A stretch of DNA of 64,000 bases from Salinicola salarius (GTDB lineage: Bacteria > Pseudomonadota > Gammaproteobacteria > Pseudomonadales > Halomonadaceae): contig NZ_PZJT01000005.1 of assembly GCF_003206135.1 (NCBI RefSeq), forward strand, positions 1-64,000. The letters run 5' to 3'. The notes under the pieces are model-generated. The model ran no database searches, was not told where the DNA came from, and saw only the letters and a list, made by a program, of their open reading frames with translations. Shown here piece after piece: positions 34,904 to 44,206 of the stretch (position 1 is its first letter; each line of letters opens with the position of its first letter). The position numbers and the translations under genes were made by a program.

Positions 34904-35787
34904 CCTCTCGGGTGGTGTTGAGCGTGCAGCGCTTCCAGACGCGCCTGGGCCACGTGGGTGTAGATCTGCGTGGTCGACAGGTCGCTGTGACCCAGCAGCA
35001 ACTGTACGACACGCAAATTGGCCCCATGATTCAATAAATGGGTCGCAAAGGCATGGCGAAGGGTATGCGGCGACAGCGGCTTGTCGATGGCCGCGAGCTG
35101 CGCATAGTGCTTGAGCCGGTGCCAGAAGGTCTGGCGAGTCATGAAGCCATCACGGCGCCCGGGAAACAGCGGCGGCTGGCGAATGTCCTGCATCAGCTCG
35201 TTGCGGCCCTGGCGCAGATAACGCTCGATCCAGGCCATGGCTTCTTCGCCCAGCGGCACGAGTCGTTCCTTGTCGCCCTTGCCGCGGATCAGCACCACGC
35301 CCTGGCGCAGATTGACCGCCGATACGGTCAACCCCACCAGCTCGGAGACGCGCAGACCGCAGGCGTAGAGCACTTCCAGCATGGCGCGATCGCGCAGGCC
35401 CAGCGCGGTCTCCACGTCCGGCGCCATCAACAGCCGATCCACGTCGTGCTCCTCGAGGGTCGAGGGCAACCCGGGCCGCACTCGCGGCGAGTGAACCTCC
35501 GCCAGCGGGTCGTGACTCATCAGCCCTTCGGCCAGCGCCCAGCGGTAGAAGCGTCGCAGGCAGGAGAGCTGCCGTGCGATGGAACGGGTGTGATAGCGCT
35601 CGCGACAGGACTCGACGAAATCGGCCAGGGTAGTCTCGCCGGGCGCCAGCAGCCGCTCGTCCTGTGCCTCGAGATAAACGATCCACGCCGTCAGATCGCG
35701 GCGGTAGGCGCTCAGCGTATGCTCGCTGACGCCCCGCTCCAGCCATAGCGCATCGAGAAAGGCATCGCGTCGGTCGTGATCGTTCAT
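34900..35787 (-). CDS. xerD: Site-specific tyrosine recombinase XerD
   Basis: Resolves chromosome dimers at dif together with XerC, 295 residues. The N-terminal SAM-like core-binding domain (residues about 1-95) begins FLDALWLERGVSEHTLSAYR. The catalytic domain has the tyrosine-recombinase residues: Arg in ACGLRVSELVGL, HTLRHAFATHLLNHG, LGHSDLSTTQIYTH with the nucleophilic tyrosine. It is the first gene of the dsbC-hom-thrC-recJ cluster, and its ATGA overlap with dsbC indicates coupling. It is the housekeeping type, not an element integrase. Confidence 0.96.
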   Translation of the reverse strand: MNDHDRRDAFLDALWLERGVSEHTLSAYRRDLTAWIVYLEAQDERLLAPGETTLADFVESCRERYHTRSIARQLSCLRRFYRWALAEGLMSHDPLAEVHSPRVRPGLPSTLEEHDVDRLLMAPDVETALGLRDRAMLEVLYACGLRVSELVGLTVSAVNLRQGVVLIRGKGDKERLVPLGEEAMAWIERYLRQGRNELMQDIRQPPLFPGRRDGFMTRQTFWHRLKHYAQLAAIDKPLSPHTLRHAFATHLLNHGANLRVVQLLLGHSDLSTTQIYTHVAQARLEALHAQHHPRG

Positions 35788-35838
35788 GCAGCTCCGAGAC
35801 GAAAACGGCTGTGGAAAGAAAGAGTTCCATCATAACGC

Positions 35839-35874
35839 GGAAACCCCGCGAGCCGAACGACTCGCGGGGTTTCC
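35839..35874. terminator. Strong hairpin between rplS and xerD
   Basis: GGAAACCCCGCGAG and CTCGCGGGGTTTCC form a perfect 14-pair stem with an 8-base loop, 66 bases after the rplS stop on the minus strand. Only short T-runs lie inside the arm, so termination may be partial. It probably separates the ribosomal-protein operon from xerD. Confidence 0.75.
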
Positions 35875-35939
35875 GTTGCTCCTGCCGGGCACGCTCCCGA
35901 GGATGACCGGGAGCGTGTAAGTCAGCGGCTTGCGCCGAC

Positions 35940-36296
35940 TCAGCCCAGCTTTTCCTTGATGCGGGCAGACTTGCCGCTGCGCTCGCGGAGGTAGTAGAGC
36001 TTGGCCTGACGCACGTCACCGCGACGCTTGACTTCGATACCGGCCACCAGCGGGCTGTAGGTCTGGAAAGTACGCTCGACGCCGACACCGTGAGAGATCT
36101 TGCGCACGGTGAAAGCGGAGTTCAGACCGCGGTTACGCTTGCCGATGACGACGCCTTCGAAAGCCTGGAGACGCTCGCGGCTGCCTTCCACGACCTTGAC
36201 CTGGACGACGATGGTGTCACCGGGCGCGAACGCCGGGACTTCCTTGCTCATCTGCTCGTCTTCGAGCGCCTGGATCACTTTACTCTTGCTGCTCAT
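35940..36296 (-). CDS. rplS: 50S ribosomal protein L19
   Basis: Large-subunit protein at the subunit interface, 118 residues, normal length. [30 protein letters not shown] and [10 protein letters not shown] are the L19 signature. ATG 36296 follows GAGGAG. It is the last gene of the conserved rpsP-rimM-trmD-rplS order, but 162 bases lie between it and trmD, and these hold a hairpin just before the ribosome site. Confidence 0.98.
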   Translation of the reverse strand: MSSKSKVIQALEDEQMSKEVPAFAPGDTIVVQVKVVEGSRERLQAFEGVVIGKRNRGLNSAFTVRKISHGVGVERTFQTYSPLVAGIEVKRRGDVRQAKLYYLRERSGKSARIKEKLG

Positions 36297-36314
36297 GTCT
36301 TGCTCCTCGTTGAA

Positions 36315-36337
36315 GAAACGTCTTCGAAAGACGTTTC
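36315..36337 (-). promoter_or_regulatory. Leader hairpin immediately upstream of rplS
   Basis: GAAACGTCTT and AAGACGTTTC form a 10-pair stem with a 3-base loop (minus strand TCG), ending about 10 bases before the rplS ribosome binding site. Position suggests translational autoregulation by L19 or an RNA-processing site, as known for other ribosomal-protein leaders (inference). Confidence 0.5.
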
Positions 36338-36458
36338 GTGATCCCGACGCCCGTCCGACAAGCGGTCGGGGCGGAATCGGACTCGTGGATGACGCATGTC
36401 GACGACTATTGCATTCGAACATCACGCTATTCGGAGGTCCGTTCGAAGGTCTGTCGCC

Positions 36459-37238
36459 TCATGCACCGCCGTCGCCGGAAGACGCGCTTCCCGCGACGTG
36501 TTCGTCGATGAATTCGTCGAGCAGCTTGCGCTGTTCACGATCCAACGTTCGGCTCTCCAGCAGATCCGGGCGCCTAAGCCAGGTGCGCCCGAGGGATTGC
36601 TTCAGTCGCCAGTGGCGGATCAACTCGTGATTGCCGCTGAGCAGGACATCCGGCACCCGATGGCCGTCGATCACTTCCGGCCGCGTATAGTGAGGGCAGT
36701 CCAGCAGGCCATCGGCAAACGAATCCTCGCTGGCCGAGGCGCTGTGCCCCAGCACACCGGGCACCTCGCGCGCCAGCGCATCGATCATCACCATCGCCGG
36801 CAGCTCGCCACCGCTGAGAACGTAGTCGCCGATCGACCACTCCTCATCGATGTCGGCTTCGACCACGCGCTCGTCGATGCCTTCGTAACGGCCCGCCACG
36901 ACGATCAGGCCATCGCGCGAAGCCAGCTCGCGCGCCCCGGCCTGATCCAGCCTGCGCCCCTGAGGCGACAGGTAGATCACGCTGGGCCGATGACCGGCGG
37001 CTTCCGCCCCGGCGCGCGCATCCGACAATGCGCCGCGCAAGGTATCGACTTTCATCAGCATGCCGGGGCCGCCCCCATAGGGGCGATCGTCGACCGTGCG
37101 ATGTCTGTCCGTGGCGTAATCCCGGGGGTTCCAGAAAGCCATTTCCAGCAGGCCACGCTCGACGGCGCGACCGGTAACCCCATGCCGGGTAATGGCCTCG
37201 AACATCTCCGGGAACAGGGAGACGACACCAATCCACAC
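36459..37238 (-). CDS. trmD: tRNA (guanine-N1)-methyltransferase
   Basis: SPOUT methyltransferase forming m1G37 in tRNAs, 259 residues. Start is GTG 37238 ([17 protein letters not shown]), with AGGAG 10 bases upstream. Visible motifs are [14 protein letters not shown], ICxxGRYEG-like [13 protein letters not shown] and the knot region [19 protein letters not shown]. Third gene of rpsP-rimM-trmD-rplS. Confidence 0.98.
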   Translation of the reverse strand: MWIGVVSLFPEMFEAITRHGVTGRAVERGLLEMAFWNPRDYATDRHRTVDDRPYGGGPGMLMKVDTLRGALSDARAGAEAAGHRPSVIYLSPQGRRLDQAGARELASRDGLIVVAGRYEGIDERVVEADIDEEWSIGDYVLSGGELPAMVMIDALAREVPGVLGHSASASEDSFADGLLDCPHYTRPEVIDGHRVPDVLLSGNHELIRHWRLKQSLGRTWLRRPDLLESRTLDREQRKLLDEFIDEHVAGSASSGDGGA

Positions 37239-37323
37239 GGTACGCTTCTCCTACCCGCCGCCAACTATTTGCCGTTCGCCGCTTCCCGAAATCGCCGCGT
37301 CATGTCTGTCGACGTACAGCGCT

Positions 37324-37854
37324 TCAGAAAGCGGGGTCCCAGTCGACGATCATGAGTCGTCCAGCCAGATCGACCTGAACGATCACGTCGTCAGGCAGAA
37401 ACGGCAACAATCGCTCGCGATCGTCGAGGCTGCCCTCGGAGGGCTTGACCACCAGCACATCGTTGGCACCCGTCTCGAAGAGATGATCGATTCGCCCCAG
37501 CTTGACGCCATCGCGAGTCTCGACCTCGAGCCCTTCCAGCTGATGCCAGTAATATTCGCCGCTATCCAGTTCGGGTAGCGCCGTTTTCTCGATCGACACC
37601 TCGGCGCCGGCCCATTGCTCTGCCAGCTCCCGCGTGTCGATACCTTCCAGTCGTACCACCAGACTCTTGCCCTGCGGCCGCGCGTCGAGCAGACGTCGCG
37701 ACTGGCGTTGCCCCTGCATCGACAATATCCAAACCGGATAGTCGAAGATGCCTTGGGCCGGGCTGGTGTACGAATAGACCTTGAGCCAACCCTTCACACC
37801 GTGCGGGCTGGTCAGACGCCCCAGCACCACGTGCTGCGTCTCGTCATTCTGCAT
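37324..37854 (-). CDS. rimM: Ribosome maturation factor RimM
   Basis: Assists 30S head maturation by binding S19, 176 residues from ATG 37854. The frame is open to another ATG at 37920 (198 residues), but AGGA sits 7 bases before 37854, and the family is normally about 175-182 residues beginning shortly before VVLGRLTSPHGVKGWLKVYS. The PRC-barrel half carries GEYYWHQLEGLEV and ETGANDVLVVKP. It lies between rpsP and trmD. Confidence 0.94.
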   Translation of the reverse strand: MQNDETQHVVLGRLTSPHGVKGWLKVYSYTSPAQGIFDYPVWILSMQGQRQSRRLLDARPQGKSLVVRLEGIDTRELAEQWAGAEVSIEKTALPELDSGEYYWHQLEGLEVETRDGVKLGRIDHLFETGANDVLVVKPSEGSLDDRERLLPFLPDDVIVQVDLAGRLMIVDWDPAF

Positions 37855-37931
37855 GGGCTTGTCCTGCTCGGCTTTCGGCAAGGGTTCACCCGACAGCGTT
37901 TCGCGAGCCGCTTGCGGCATGATGATCGAAC

Positions 37932-38183
37932 TCAGGCCTGAGCTTTGCGAGCTTCTTTGACCAGCTCGGCCACGCGATCGGAAACCTGCGCACCCTGGGA
38001 CTGCCAGTGGGTGATGCGGTCCAGATCGACACGCAGGCGTTCTTCCTGGCCGCGAGCGACCGGGTTGAAGAAGCCGACGCGCTCGATGAAGCGGCCATCG
38101 CGGGAAACGCGAGAATCGCTAACGGTCAGGTGATAGAAGGGACGCTTCTTGGCGCCACCACGTGCCAGACGAATGGTTACCAT
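37932..38183 (-). CDS. rpsP: 30S ribosomal protein S16
   Basis: Small-subunit protein, 83 residues. The sequence [19 protein letters not shown] and the run [14 protein letters not shown] are diagnostic. It heads the rpsP-rimM-trmD-rplS cluster; ffh ends 138 bases upstream of its start in the same direction, and that gap holds an imperfect hairpin around 38230-38265. Confidence 0.98.
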   Translation of the reverse strand: MVTIRLARGGAKKRPFYHLTVSDSRVSRDGRFIERVGFFNPVARGQEERLRVDLDRITHWQSQGAQVSDRVAELVKEARKAQA

Positions 38184-38321
38184 TGCGTTGATAATCCTTC
38201 GGTTAAGTTAATCGTTACGCCACGGATTCGAGTCTTCTCGGACACTCGCCCGAGACGAAGACGCAGCATTCTACGGAAAACACCCTGTCTTGGGAACCTT
38301 TTGTTGCGATGCGCGGGCGAA

Positions 38322-39734
38322 TCAGCGCCGGGGAAAGCCGCCGCCCATCCCTCCCATACCGCCCATGCCGCCGGGACCACCCGGGCCCCCGCCGCCCATC
38401 ATGCCGGACATGCCGCGCATCATCTTCTGCATGCCGCCCTTCTGACCGGCCTTCTTCATCATCTTCTGCATCTGCTTGTGCTGCTTGAGCAGACGATTGA
38501 GATCCGGCACCTGCAGACCGGCACCGGCAGCAATGCGCCGCTTGCGAGAGCCGTTGATGATTTCGGGCTTGCGTCGCTCCTGGGGCGTCATCGAGTTGAT
38601 CAGCGACTCGAGCTTGCCGAACTCCTGCTCTGCCCCCTTGTTCTGGGCCATTTCCGCCATCTGCCCCATGCCCGGCAGCTTGGACATGAGGCCGCCCATG
38701 CCGCCCATCTTCTTGAGCTGCTGGAGCTGGTCGCGGAAATCCTCGAGATCGAAGCCCTGGCCCTTCTTGACCTTTTTGGCCAGACGCTCGGCCTTGCCCT
38801 TGTCGACATTGCGCTCCGCCTCCTCGATCAGCGACAGCACGTCGCCCATGCCGAGAATGCGGGACGCCACGCGATCGGGGTGGAACGGTTCGAGGGCATC
38901 GACCTTTTCGCCCATCCCCATGAACTTGATCGGCTTGCCGGTGATATGGCGTACCGACAGCGCCGCACCGCCGCGCGCGTCACCATCGGCCTTGGTCAGG
39001 ATCACCCCGGTCAGCGGCAGCGCGTCATGGAACGCCTTGGCGGTGTTGGCGGCGTCCTGGCCGGTCATGGCGTCGACGACGAACAGCGTCTCCTGCGGCT
39101 GAATCGCCTGGTTCAGCGCCTGGATCTCCGCCATCATCGCCTCGTCCACCGCCAAGCGGCCGGCGGTGTCGACGATCACCACGTCATGGAACTGGATCTT
39201 GGCGTGCTTGATCGCCGCTTCGGCGATCGCCACCGGCTGCTGGGCACTGGTCGACGGGAAGAAATCGACCTCGACCTCCCGGGCCAGGGTCTCGAGCTGA
39301 TCGATGGCCGCCGGACGGTAGACGTCGGCGGAAACCACCAGCACCTTCTTGTTCTCGCGCTCGCGCAGGAACTTCGCCAGCTTGGCCACGGAGGTGGTCT
39401 TGCCCGCGCCCTGCAGACCGGCCATGAGCACGACCGCGGGCGAGCCACGCAGCGTCAGCGCCTCGTTGGCCTGACCCATGATCGCCTCCAGCTCCTGCTG
39501 GACGATCTTGACGAACTGCTGCCCCGGGGAGAGGCTCCTGGAGACCTCCTGGCCCACGGCACGCTCGCGCACGCGATCGACGAAGTCCTTGACCGCGGGC
39601 AAGGCAACGTCGGCTTCGAGCAAGGCCCGGCGCACTTCACGCAGGGTATCCTTGATGTTGTCTTCGGTCAGACGCGCCTGGCCGGTAATCGACTTGAGCG
39701 TCTGCGACAGGCGATTGGAGAGACTTTCGAACAT
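38322..39734 (-). CDS. ffh: Signal recognition particle protein Ffh (SRP54)
   Basis: GTPase that binds signal sequences and 4.5S RNA for co-translational membrane targeting, 470 residues from ATG 39734; the frame is open further upstream. The N domain is followed by the G domain (GLQGAGKTTSVAKLAKFL, DTAGRLAVDEAMM, TKADGDARGGAALS, PIKFMGMGEK) and a methionine-rich M domain with MTPQERRKPEIINGSRKRRI. The glycine-methionine tail (about the last 30 residues) is long. Divergent from ypjD. Confidence 0.98.
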   Translation of the reverse strand: MFESLSNRLSQTLKSITGQARLTEDNIKDTLREVRRALLEADVALPAVKDFVDRVRERAVGQEVSRSLSPGQQFVKIVQQELEAIMGQANEALTLRGSPAVVLMAGLQGAGKTTSVAKLAKFLRERENKKVLVVSADVYRPAAIDQLETLAREVEVDFFPSTSAQQPVAIAEAAIKHAKIQFHDVVIVDTAGRLAVDEAMMAEIQALNQAIQPQETLFVVDAMTGQDAANTAKAFHDALPLTGVILTKADGDARGGAALSVRHITGKPIKFMGMGEKVDALEPFHPDRVASRILGMGDVLSLIEEAERNVDKGKAERLAKKVKKGQGFDLEDFRDQLQQLKKMGGMGGLMSKLPGMGQMAEMAQNKGAEQEFGKLESLINSMTPQERRKPEIINGSRKRRIAAGAGLQVPDLNRLLKQHKQMQKMMKKAGQKGGMQKMMRGMSGMMGGGGPGGPGGMGGMGGMGGGFPRR

Positions 39735-40015
39735 GAAACGCTCCGGGCAACGATGCCTGGCGCCACCGATGCTCGAACTCAAGCTCGCGGCGCCGCTAGA
39801 AGGAATGTGGCCAGCATTATACGCATGGATAGGGCTGGGCTCCATGCGGCCTGATTGACACAGCTCGGCTGCATGCGGCTATGGCTGGGCGAGTTGGCGG
39901 TGATTGGGTATAGTAACCGCGAAACGCGATTGCCTATCATCTAGCACATCCGCATCCCGTACTCTTTTCATCGTCATGGCGGTCGCCAGAAACCGCTCAC
40001 GAGGCCAAAACACCG

Positions 40016-40819
40016 ATGCCGGCGCTTCCTTTCGCCCTTGTCGCTATTGTCTGCTATCTCGCCGCCGGGCTGTGGCAAAGCCTGAGCCTCGCCCGACGCG
40101 TCGGCGAACGTCCAAACTGGGTTCGCGGCGCCGGGCTGATCGCACTGGCATGTCATACCCTCATCGTCGCGCTGGCGATCGTCGGCCCCCATGGACTGCA
40201 TCTGGGCCTGACCCAGAGCGCAGCGCTGGTGGGCTGGCTGGTCGTGGCACTGCTGCTGATCGCCAGCCTGTTCAAGCCCGTGCTCAACGCAGGAGTCTGT
40301 GTCTTCCCGCTGGCTGCCGTCACCGTCGTCGGCGTCGTCGGCATGCCCAGCCGGATGATCGAGTCCGGGGTATCGCCGGGCCTCTACTTCCACATCCTGA
40401 GCTCGGTCGCCGCGTTCTCCTTCCTGGCCATTGCCGCCGTGCAGGCAGCGCTGCTGGGCTTCCAGCACCACGCGCTCAAACGCCGTCAGACCGGCGGTAT
40501 CGTTCAGGTACTGCCACCGCTGACCCGCATGGAACAGCTGCTGTTCGAACTGATCTGGTGCGGCATGCTGCTGCTGACGCTCGCCATCATCAGCGGCTTC
40601 CTGTTCGTGGACAACCTGTTCGCCCAGCACCTGGCCCACAAGACCATCCTGTCGCTGCTGGCATGGCTGATCTTCGCCGGCCTGCTGGCCGGGCACCACT
40701 ATTTGGGCTGGCGTGGCCAGAAGGCGGTGCGCTGGACGCTGACCGGTGTCGGCGTGCTGATACTGGCCTTCTTCGGCACCAAGTTCGTGCTGGAATACGT
40801 CTTCCACTACAACGCCTGA
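40016..40819 (+). CDS. ypjD: YpjD/CcsA-type cytochrome c assembly membrane protein
   Basis: Inner-membrane protein of the CcmF/CcsA family (YpjD branch), 267 residues with about eight membrane helices. YFHILSSVAAFSFLAIAAVQA, GFLFVDNLFAQHLAHKTILS and the histidine-rich AGHHYLGWRGQKAVRWT match the cytochrome c assembly domain. The exact role of YpjD is not established; it commonly sits beside ffh and corB, as here. The ribosome site before ATG 40016 is weak. Confidence 0.88.
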   Translation: MPALPFALVAIVCYLAAGLWQSLSLARRVGERPNWVRGAGLIALACHTLIVALAIVGPHGLHLGLTQSAALVGWLVVALLLIASLFKPVLNAGVCVFPLAAVTVVGVVGMPSRMIESGVSPGLYFHILSSVAAFSFLAIAAVQAALLGFQHHALKRRQTGGIVQVLPPLTRMEQLLFELIWCGMLLLTLAIISGFLFVDNLFAQHLAHKTILSLLAWLIFAGLLAGHHYLGWRGQKAVRWTLTGVGVLILAFFGTKFVLEYVFHYNA

Positions 40820-40925
40820 GACGTACCCCGAGTCGACAGCCGTGCCGGGTGCGGCTGTCGGCGGCGTTGACAGGGTTCGGCTAACGCCCTACAACAACCT
40901 GACAACTCCTGAGGAATTCCCCGCC

Positions 40926-42209
40926 TTGAGCGATGACATACCCTTGGGCCTCATGCTGGGCCTGCTGTTCATTCTGGTTTGCCTGTCAGCCTTCTTCTCC
41001 AGTTCCGAAACCAGCATGATGTCGATCAACCGCTACCGGTTGAATCACCAGGCCAATGCCGGTTCCCGCTCGGCCAGACGCGTCGTCGAGCTGCTCAAGC
41101 GCCCCGATCGCCTGCTGGGCGTGATACTGATCGGCAACAATCTGGTCAACAACCTCGCGGCCTCGATCGCCACTATCGTCGCCATCCATTTCTTCGGCGA
41201 TGTGTCGGGGCCCGCCATCGCCACGCTGGCACTGACGATCGTGGTGCTGATTTTCGGCGAAGTGACCCCCAAGACCTATGCCGCCATCAAGCCCGACCGC
41301 ATCGCCCTACCCGCCTCGCTGATCCTTGCGCCATTGCTGAGACTTTTCTATCCCGTGGTCTGGCTGGTCAACGTCATCTCCAACGGGCTTCTGCGCCTCA
41401 TCGGCGTTCGCCACCTCGATGCCGGTGCCGACAGCCTCACCCGTGACGAGCTGCGCAGTGTGGTTCACGAGGCGGGGCCGATGATCCCCAGCCGTCACCA
41501 GGCGATGCTGCTGTCGATCCTCGATCTGGAAAACGTCACCGTCAACGACATCATGGTGCCGCGTCACGAGATCGTCGGCCTCGACCTCGACGACGACCTG
41601 GAAACGCTGCTGGCCCAGATTCGCCAGAGCCAGCACACCCGCCTGCCGATCTTCAAGGGCGACATCAACAACATCATCGGCATCCTGCACCTGCGCAACG
41701 CTTCGCGGTTTCTCTCCAAACCGGATCTCCAGAAAGCCGCGATCGTTCAGGAAGCCCGTGAACCCTACTTCATTCCGGAATCGACCCCGCTACATACGCA
41801 GTTGCTCAATTTCCAGCAGCAGAAGCGTCGGATCGGAGTGGTGGTCGACGAGTATGGCGACGTGCAGGGGCTGGCGACGCTTGAGGACATTCTGGAAGAG
41901 ATCGTGGGCGAGTTCACCACCGATGTCGCCGGCACCTATCGCGATATCCACCCGCAGGCCGACGGCAGCTACGTGATCGAAGGCACGGCCAACATCCGCG
42001 AAGTCAACAAGGCACTGGGCTGGCAGTTGCCGACGGATGGCCCCAAGACCTTGAACGGCCTGATCCTCGAGGAGCTGGAATCCTTTCCCGACGCGCAGGT
42101 CTGCCTGCAGATCGGCACGAGCCGCCTGGAGATCCTTGAGATCGGCGACAACCTGATCACCTCGGCACGCTGCTGGCAGCAAGGCGTCCGGCGCCGCACT
42201 ACCGAGTAG
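40926..42209 (+). CDS. corB: CorB/HlyC-CorC family membrane protein with CBS domains
   Basis: Inner-membrane protein of the CNNM/CorC family linked to magnesium transport, 427 residues from TTG 40926. The frame is open to 40842, but GAGGAA (40911-40916) sits 9 bases before this TTG and homology begins there. The DUF21 membrane domain (FFSSSETSMMSINRYRLNHQ, LIGNNLVNNLAAS, FGEVTPKTYAA) is followed by two CBS domains (VNDIMVPRHEIVGL, GVVVDEYGDVQGLATLEDIL) and a C-terminal CorC_HlyC domain. It follows ypjD in the same direction. Confidence 0.92.
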   Translation: MSDDIPLGLMLGLLFILVCLSAFFSSSETSMMSINRYRLNHQANAGSRSARRVVELLKRPDRLLGVILIGNNLVNNLAASIATIVAIHFFGDVSGPAIATLALTIVVLIFGEVTPKTYAAIKPDRIALPASLILAPLLRLFYPVVWLVNVISNGLLRLIGVRHLDAGADSLTRDELRSVVHEAGPMIPSRHQAMLLSILDLENVTVNDIMVPRHEIVGLDLDDDLETLLAQIRQSQHTRLPIFKGDINNIIGILHLRNASRFLSKPDLQKAAIVQEAREPYFIPESTPLHTQLLNFQQQKRRIGVVVDEYGDVQGLATLEDILEEIVGEFTTDVAGTYRDIHPQADGSYVIEGTANIREVNKALGWQLPTDGPKTLNGLILEELESFPDAQVCLQIGTSRLEILEIGDNLITSARCWQQGVRRRTTE

Positions 42210-42219
42210 CCCCCCGAAT

Positions 42220-42240
42220 AGCCCCGAATAGACCGGGGCT
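42220..42240. terminator. Hairpin between convergent corB and MFS-acyltransferase genes
   Basis: AGCCCCG and CGGGGCT form a 7-pair stem with a 7-base loop, 10 bases after the corB stop and about 65 bases from the opposing stop. No T-run follows on either strand, so termination is only presumed. Confidence 0.5.
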
Positions 42241-42304
42241 CACGGTGCGCCGACTTCCCACGCGGCGTTGGCGGCGATGCCCCGCCAGGGAGTGATTTCC
42301 TGCG

Positions 42305-44206
42305 CTAGATCGGGCCGCCCAGCCTCCTGGCCAGGCTCTGATCGGCAGCGCGCTTGAGCCCGCGAACGCGCCGCTCCAGGGTTCGGCGCGGCGAATAGCC
42401 CGCCGGTATCGGCTCGCCGAAGACCAGCAGGACCCGCGCCCGCAAACGGCGCGGCCATTTGGTCAGCGCCTTGCCATCCTTGTTGGAGGTCCAGGATCCC
42501 CACAGGCCCGACAGCGCCGCCGGTACCACCGGCACCGGGTCTCGCGCCAGCACCAGGTCCAGCCCTCGCCGGAAAGCCTGCACCTCGCCATCCGGCGTCA
42601 GCCGCCCTTCCGGGAAGATCATCACTACCTCGCCGTTGCGCAGTGCCCGGCTGACCTCTTCCAGCGCACGCCGCACGCCGCCCGGATCGCGCCGGTCGGA
42701 GTCCACCGGAATCGCCCCGGCAATCCGAAAGAACCAGTTGATCCAGGGATTCTCGTAGATCGGCCGATCCATCATGAAGCGCAGCGGACGAGGGCAGGCG
42801 CCGCCGAGTACCAGCGCATCCATGAAGCTGACATGGTTGCAGACCACCAGCGCCGGGCCAGTGGCCGGCACATGATGACGGCCGCGACAGCGAAGCCGAT
42901 AGAGCACCTGGACCAGGGCGAAGATCAACAGCCGCAGCGCCGGTCTCGGGTTGCGCATCAGCAGCGCGACGCCGACCAGCAGAGCGGCCCAGCCGAGACA
43001 GGCGAACAGCACGAAGAGCGACAGCTTCATCACGCTGAGCACCAGGATCCCGAACACGGCGGAGAGGATCATGAACAGCGCGTTGAGAATATTGTTGGCG
43101 GCGATCATGCGCGCCCTTCGCTCTTCGCGACTGGCCAGCTGCATCAGGGTGTAGAGCGGTACGCTATAGAGACCGCCGCCCAGCCCCACCAGCGCCAGCA
43201 GCGTGCTCATCTGCCAGAACTCGGTCATTGCCAGCAGTTCACCCAGCGCCAGCTGTTCACCGGCCAAGCCCGATTGCGATGCCAGCTCGATGCCCGAGAC
43301 CCCGATGACCAACGCCCCGAGCGGCACCAGCCCCAGTTCCAGGCGGCCTGCCGACAACCGCGAGCAGAGCAGCGCGCCGAGCCCGACACCGACCGCGAAA
43401 GCCCCCAGCAGAAAGCTGACCGCCCCTTCGCTGCCGTGGACCACGTCACGCACCCAGGCGGGCAGTTGGGTGAGATAACAGGCCCCGAGAAACCAGAAGA
43501 AGCTGATACCGATCAGCGCGGGGCGCACGCGCTTTTCACTCAGGCCATCCCGCATCACCTGCCAGGTGCCCGAAAACGGACGCCACGGCACACGGCCAGC
43601 CACGCTCGGTGGCGCCTCGGGAATGCCCAGGCTGGCGACGACGCCGATCAGCGCGATGACGATCAGGCTGGCCGCGATCGCCGCCCGCTCCAGGGCGCCG
43701 TCCAGCGAAGCCAGCACGCCGGCCAGCAGCGTTCCCAGCAGGATCGACACGAAGGTGCCCAGATTGACCCAGGCATTGCCCTTGACCAGTTCGGTGGCAG
43801 CGAGATGTTGCGGCAAGATGGCGTACTTGACCGGTCCGAACAGCGCAGACTGCGTGCCCATCATGAACAGCAGCGCCAGCAGCAGGCCAAAGAGTTCGAA
43901 CCAGACCGCCACCGCCGCCGCGATCATCGTCGCAAGCTCCAGCAGCTTGAGACGGCGCACCAGCCGCTGCTTGTCGAGGTGGTCGGCGAGCGTGCCGCCC
44001 CAGGCGGAGAACAGAAAGAAAGGCAGGATGAACAGCCCCGCTGCCAGATTGTTGAGCAACCCCGTATCCCAGCCGTAGCGAGGCACGGCGACGAAGGTCA
44101 ACAGCAGCAGCAGAACGTTCTTGAACAGGTTGTCGTTGAACGCCCCCAGCGCCTGAGTCCAGAAGAACGGGGCAAAACGGCGTTGGGTCAGCAATCCCGA
44201 GATCAC
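42305..44206 (-). CDS. MFS transporter fused to 1-acyl-glycerophosphate acyltransferase (LplT-PlsC type)
   Basis: A 633-residue fusion. Residues about 1-400 are an MFS transporter of the lysophospholipid-flippase (LplT) type (FFWTQALGAFNDNLFKNVLL). Residues about 430-620 are a PlsC-like acyltransferase with the H(X)4D motif HVSFMD and FPEGRLTPDG. The pair can flip lysophospholipid inward and reacylate it. E. coli Aas-LplT also needs an acyl-ACP synthetase domain, absent here, so acyl-CoA or acyl-ACP from elsewhere would be the donor (inference). The start GTG 44206 overlaps the tetR stop (GTGA). Confidence 0.9.
   Translation of the reverse strand: MISGLLTQRRFAPFFWTQALGAFNDNLFKNVLLLLLTFVAVPRYGWDTGLLNNLAAGLFILPFFLFSAWGGTLADHLDKQRLVRRLKLLELATMIAAAVAVWFELFGLLLALLFMMGTQSALFGPVKYAILPQHLAATELVKGNAWVNLGTFVSILLGTLLAGVLASLDGALERAAIAASLIVIALIGVVASLGIPEAPPSVAGRVPWRPFSGTWQVMRDGLSEKRVRPALIGISFFWFLGACYLTQLPAWVRDVVHGSEGAVSFLLGAFAVGVGLGALLCSRLSAGRLELGLVPLGALVIGVSGIELASQSGLAGEQLALGELLAMTEFWQMSTLLALVGLGGGLYSVPLYTLMQLASREERRARMIAANNILNALFMILSAVFGILVLSVMKLSLFVLFACLGWAALLVGVALLMRNPRPALRLLIFALVQVLYRLRCRGRHHVPATGPALVVCNHVSFMDALVLGGACPRPLRFMMDRPIYENPWINWFFRIAGAIPVDSDRRDPGGVRRALEEVSRALRNGEVVMIFPEGRLTPDGEVQAFRRGLDLVLARDPVPVVPAALSGLWGSWTSNKDGKALTKWPRRLRARVLLVFGEPIPAGYSPRRTLERRVRGLKRAADQSLARRLGGPI

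Noticed and set aside
34900..35787. Mobile-element integrase
   Set aside because: The tyrosine recombinase has XerD length and motifs and sits in the conserved xerD-dsbC-hom-thrC-recJ order.
38007..39854. 615-codon plus-strand frame over rpsP and ffh
   Set aside because: Shadow of ffh; composition is His/Leu/Arg-rich without domains, and Ffh motifs are complete on the other strand.
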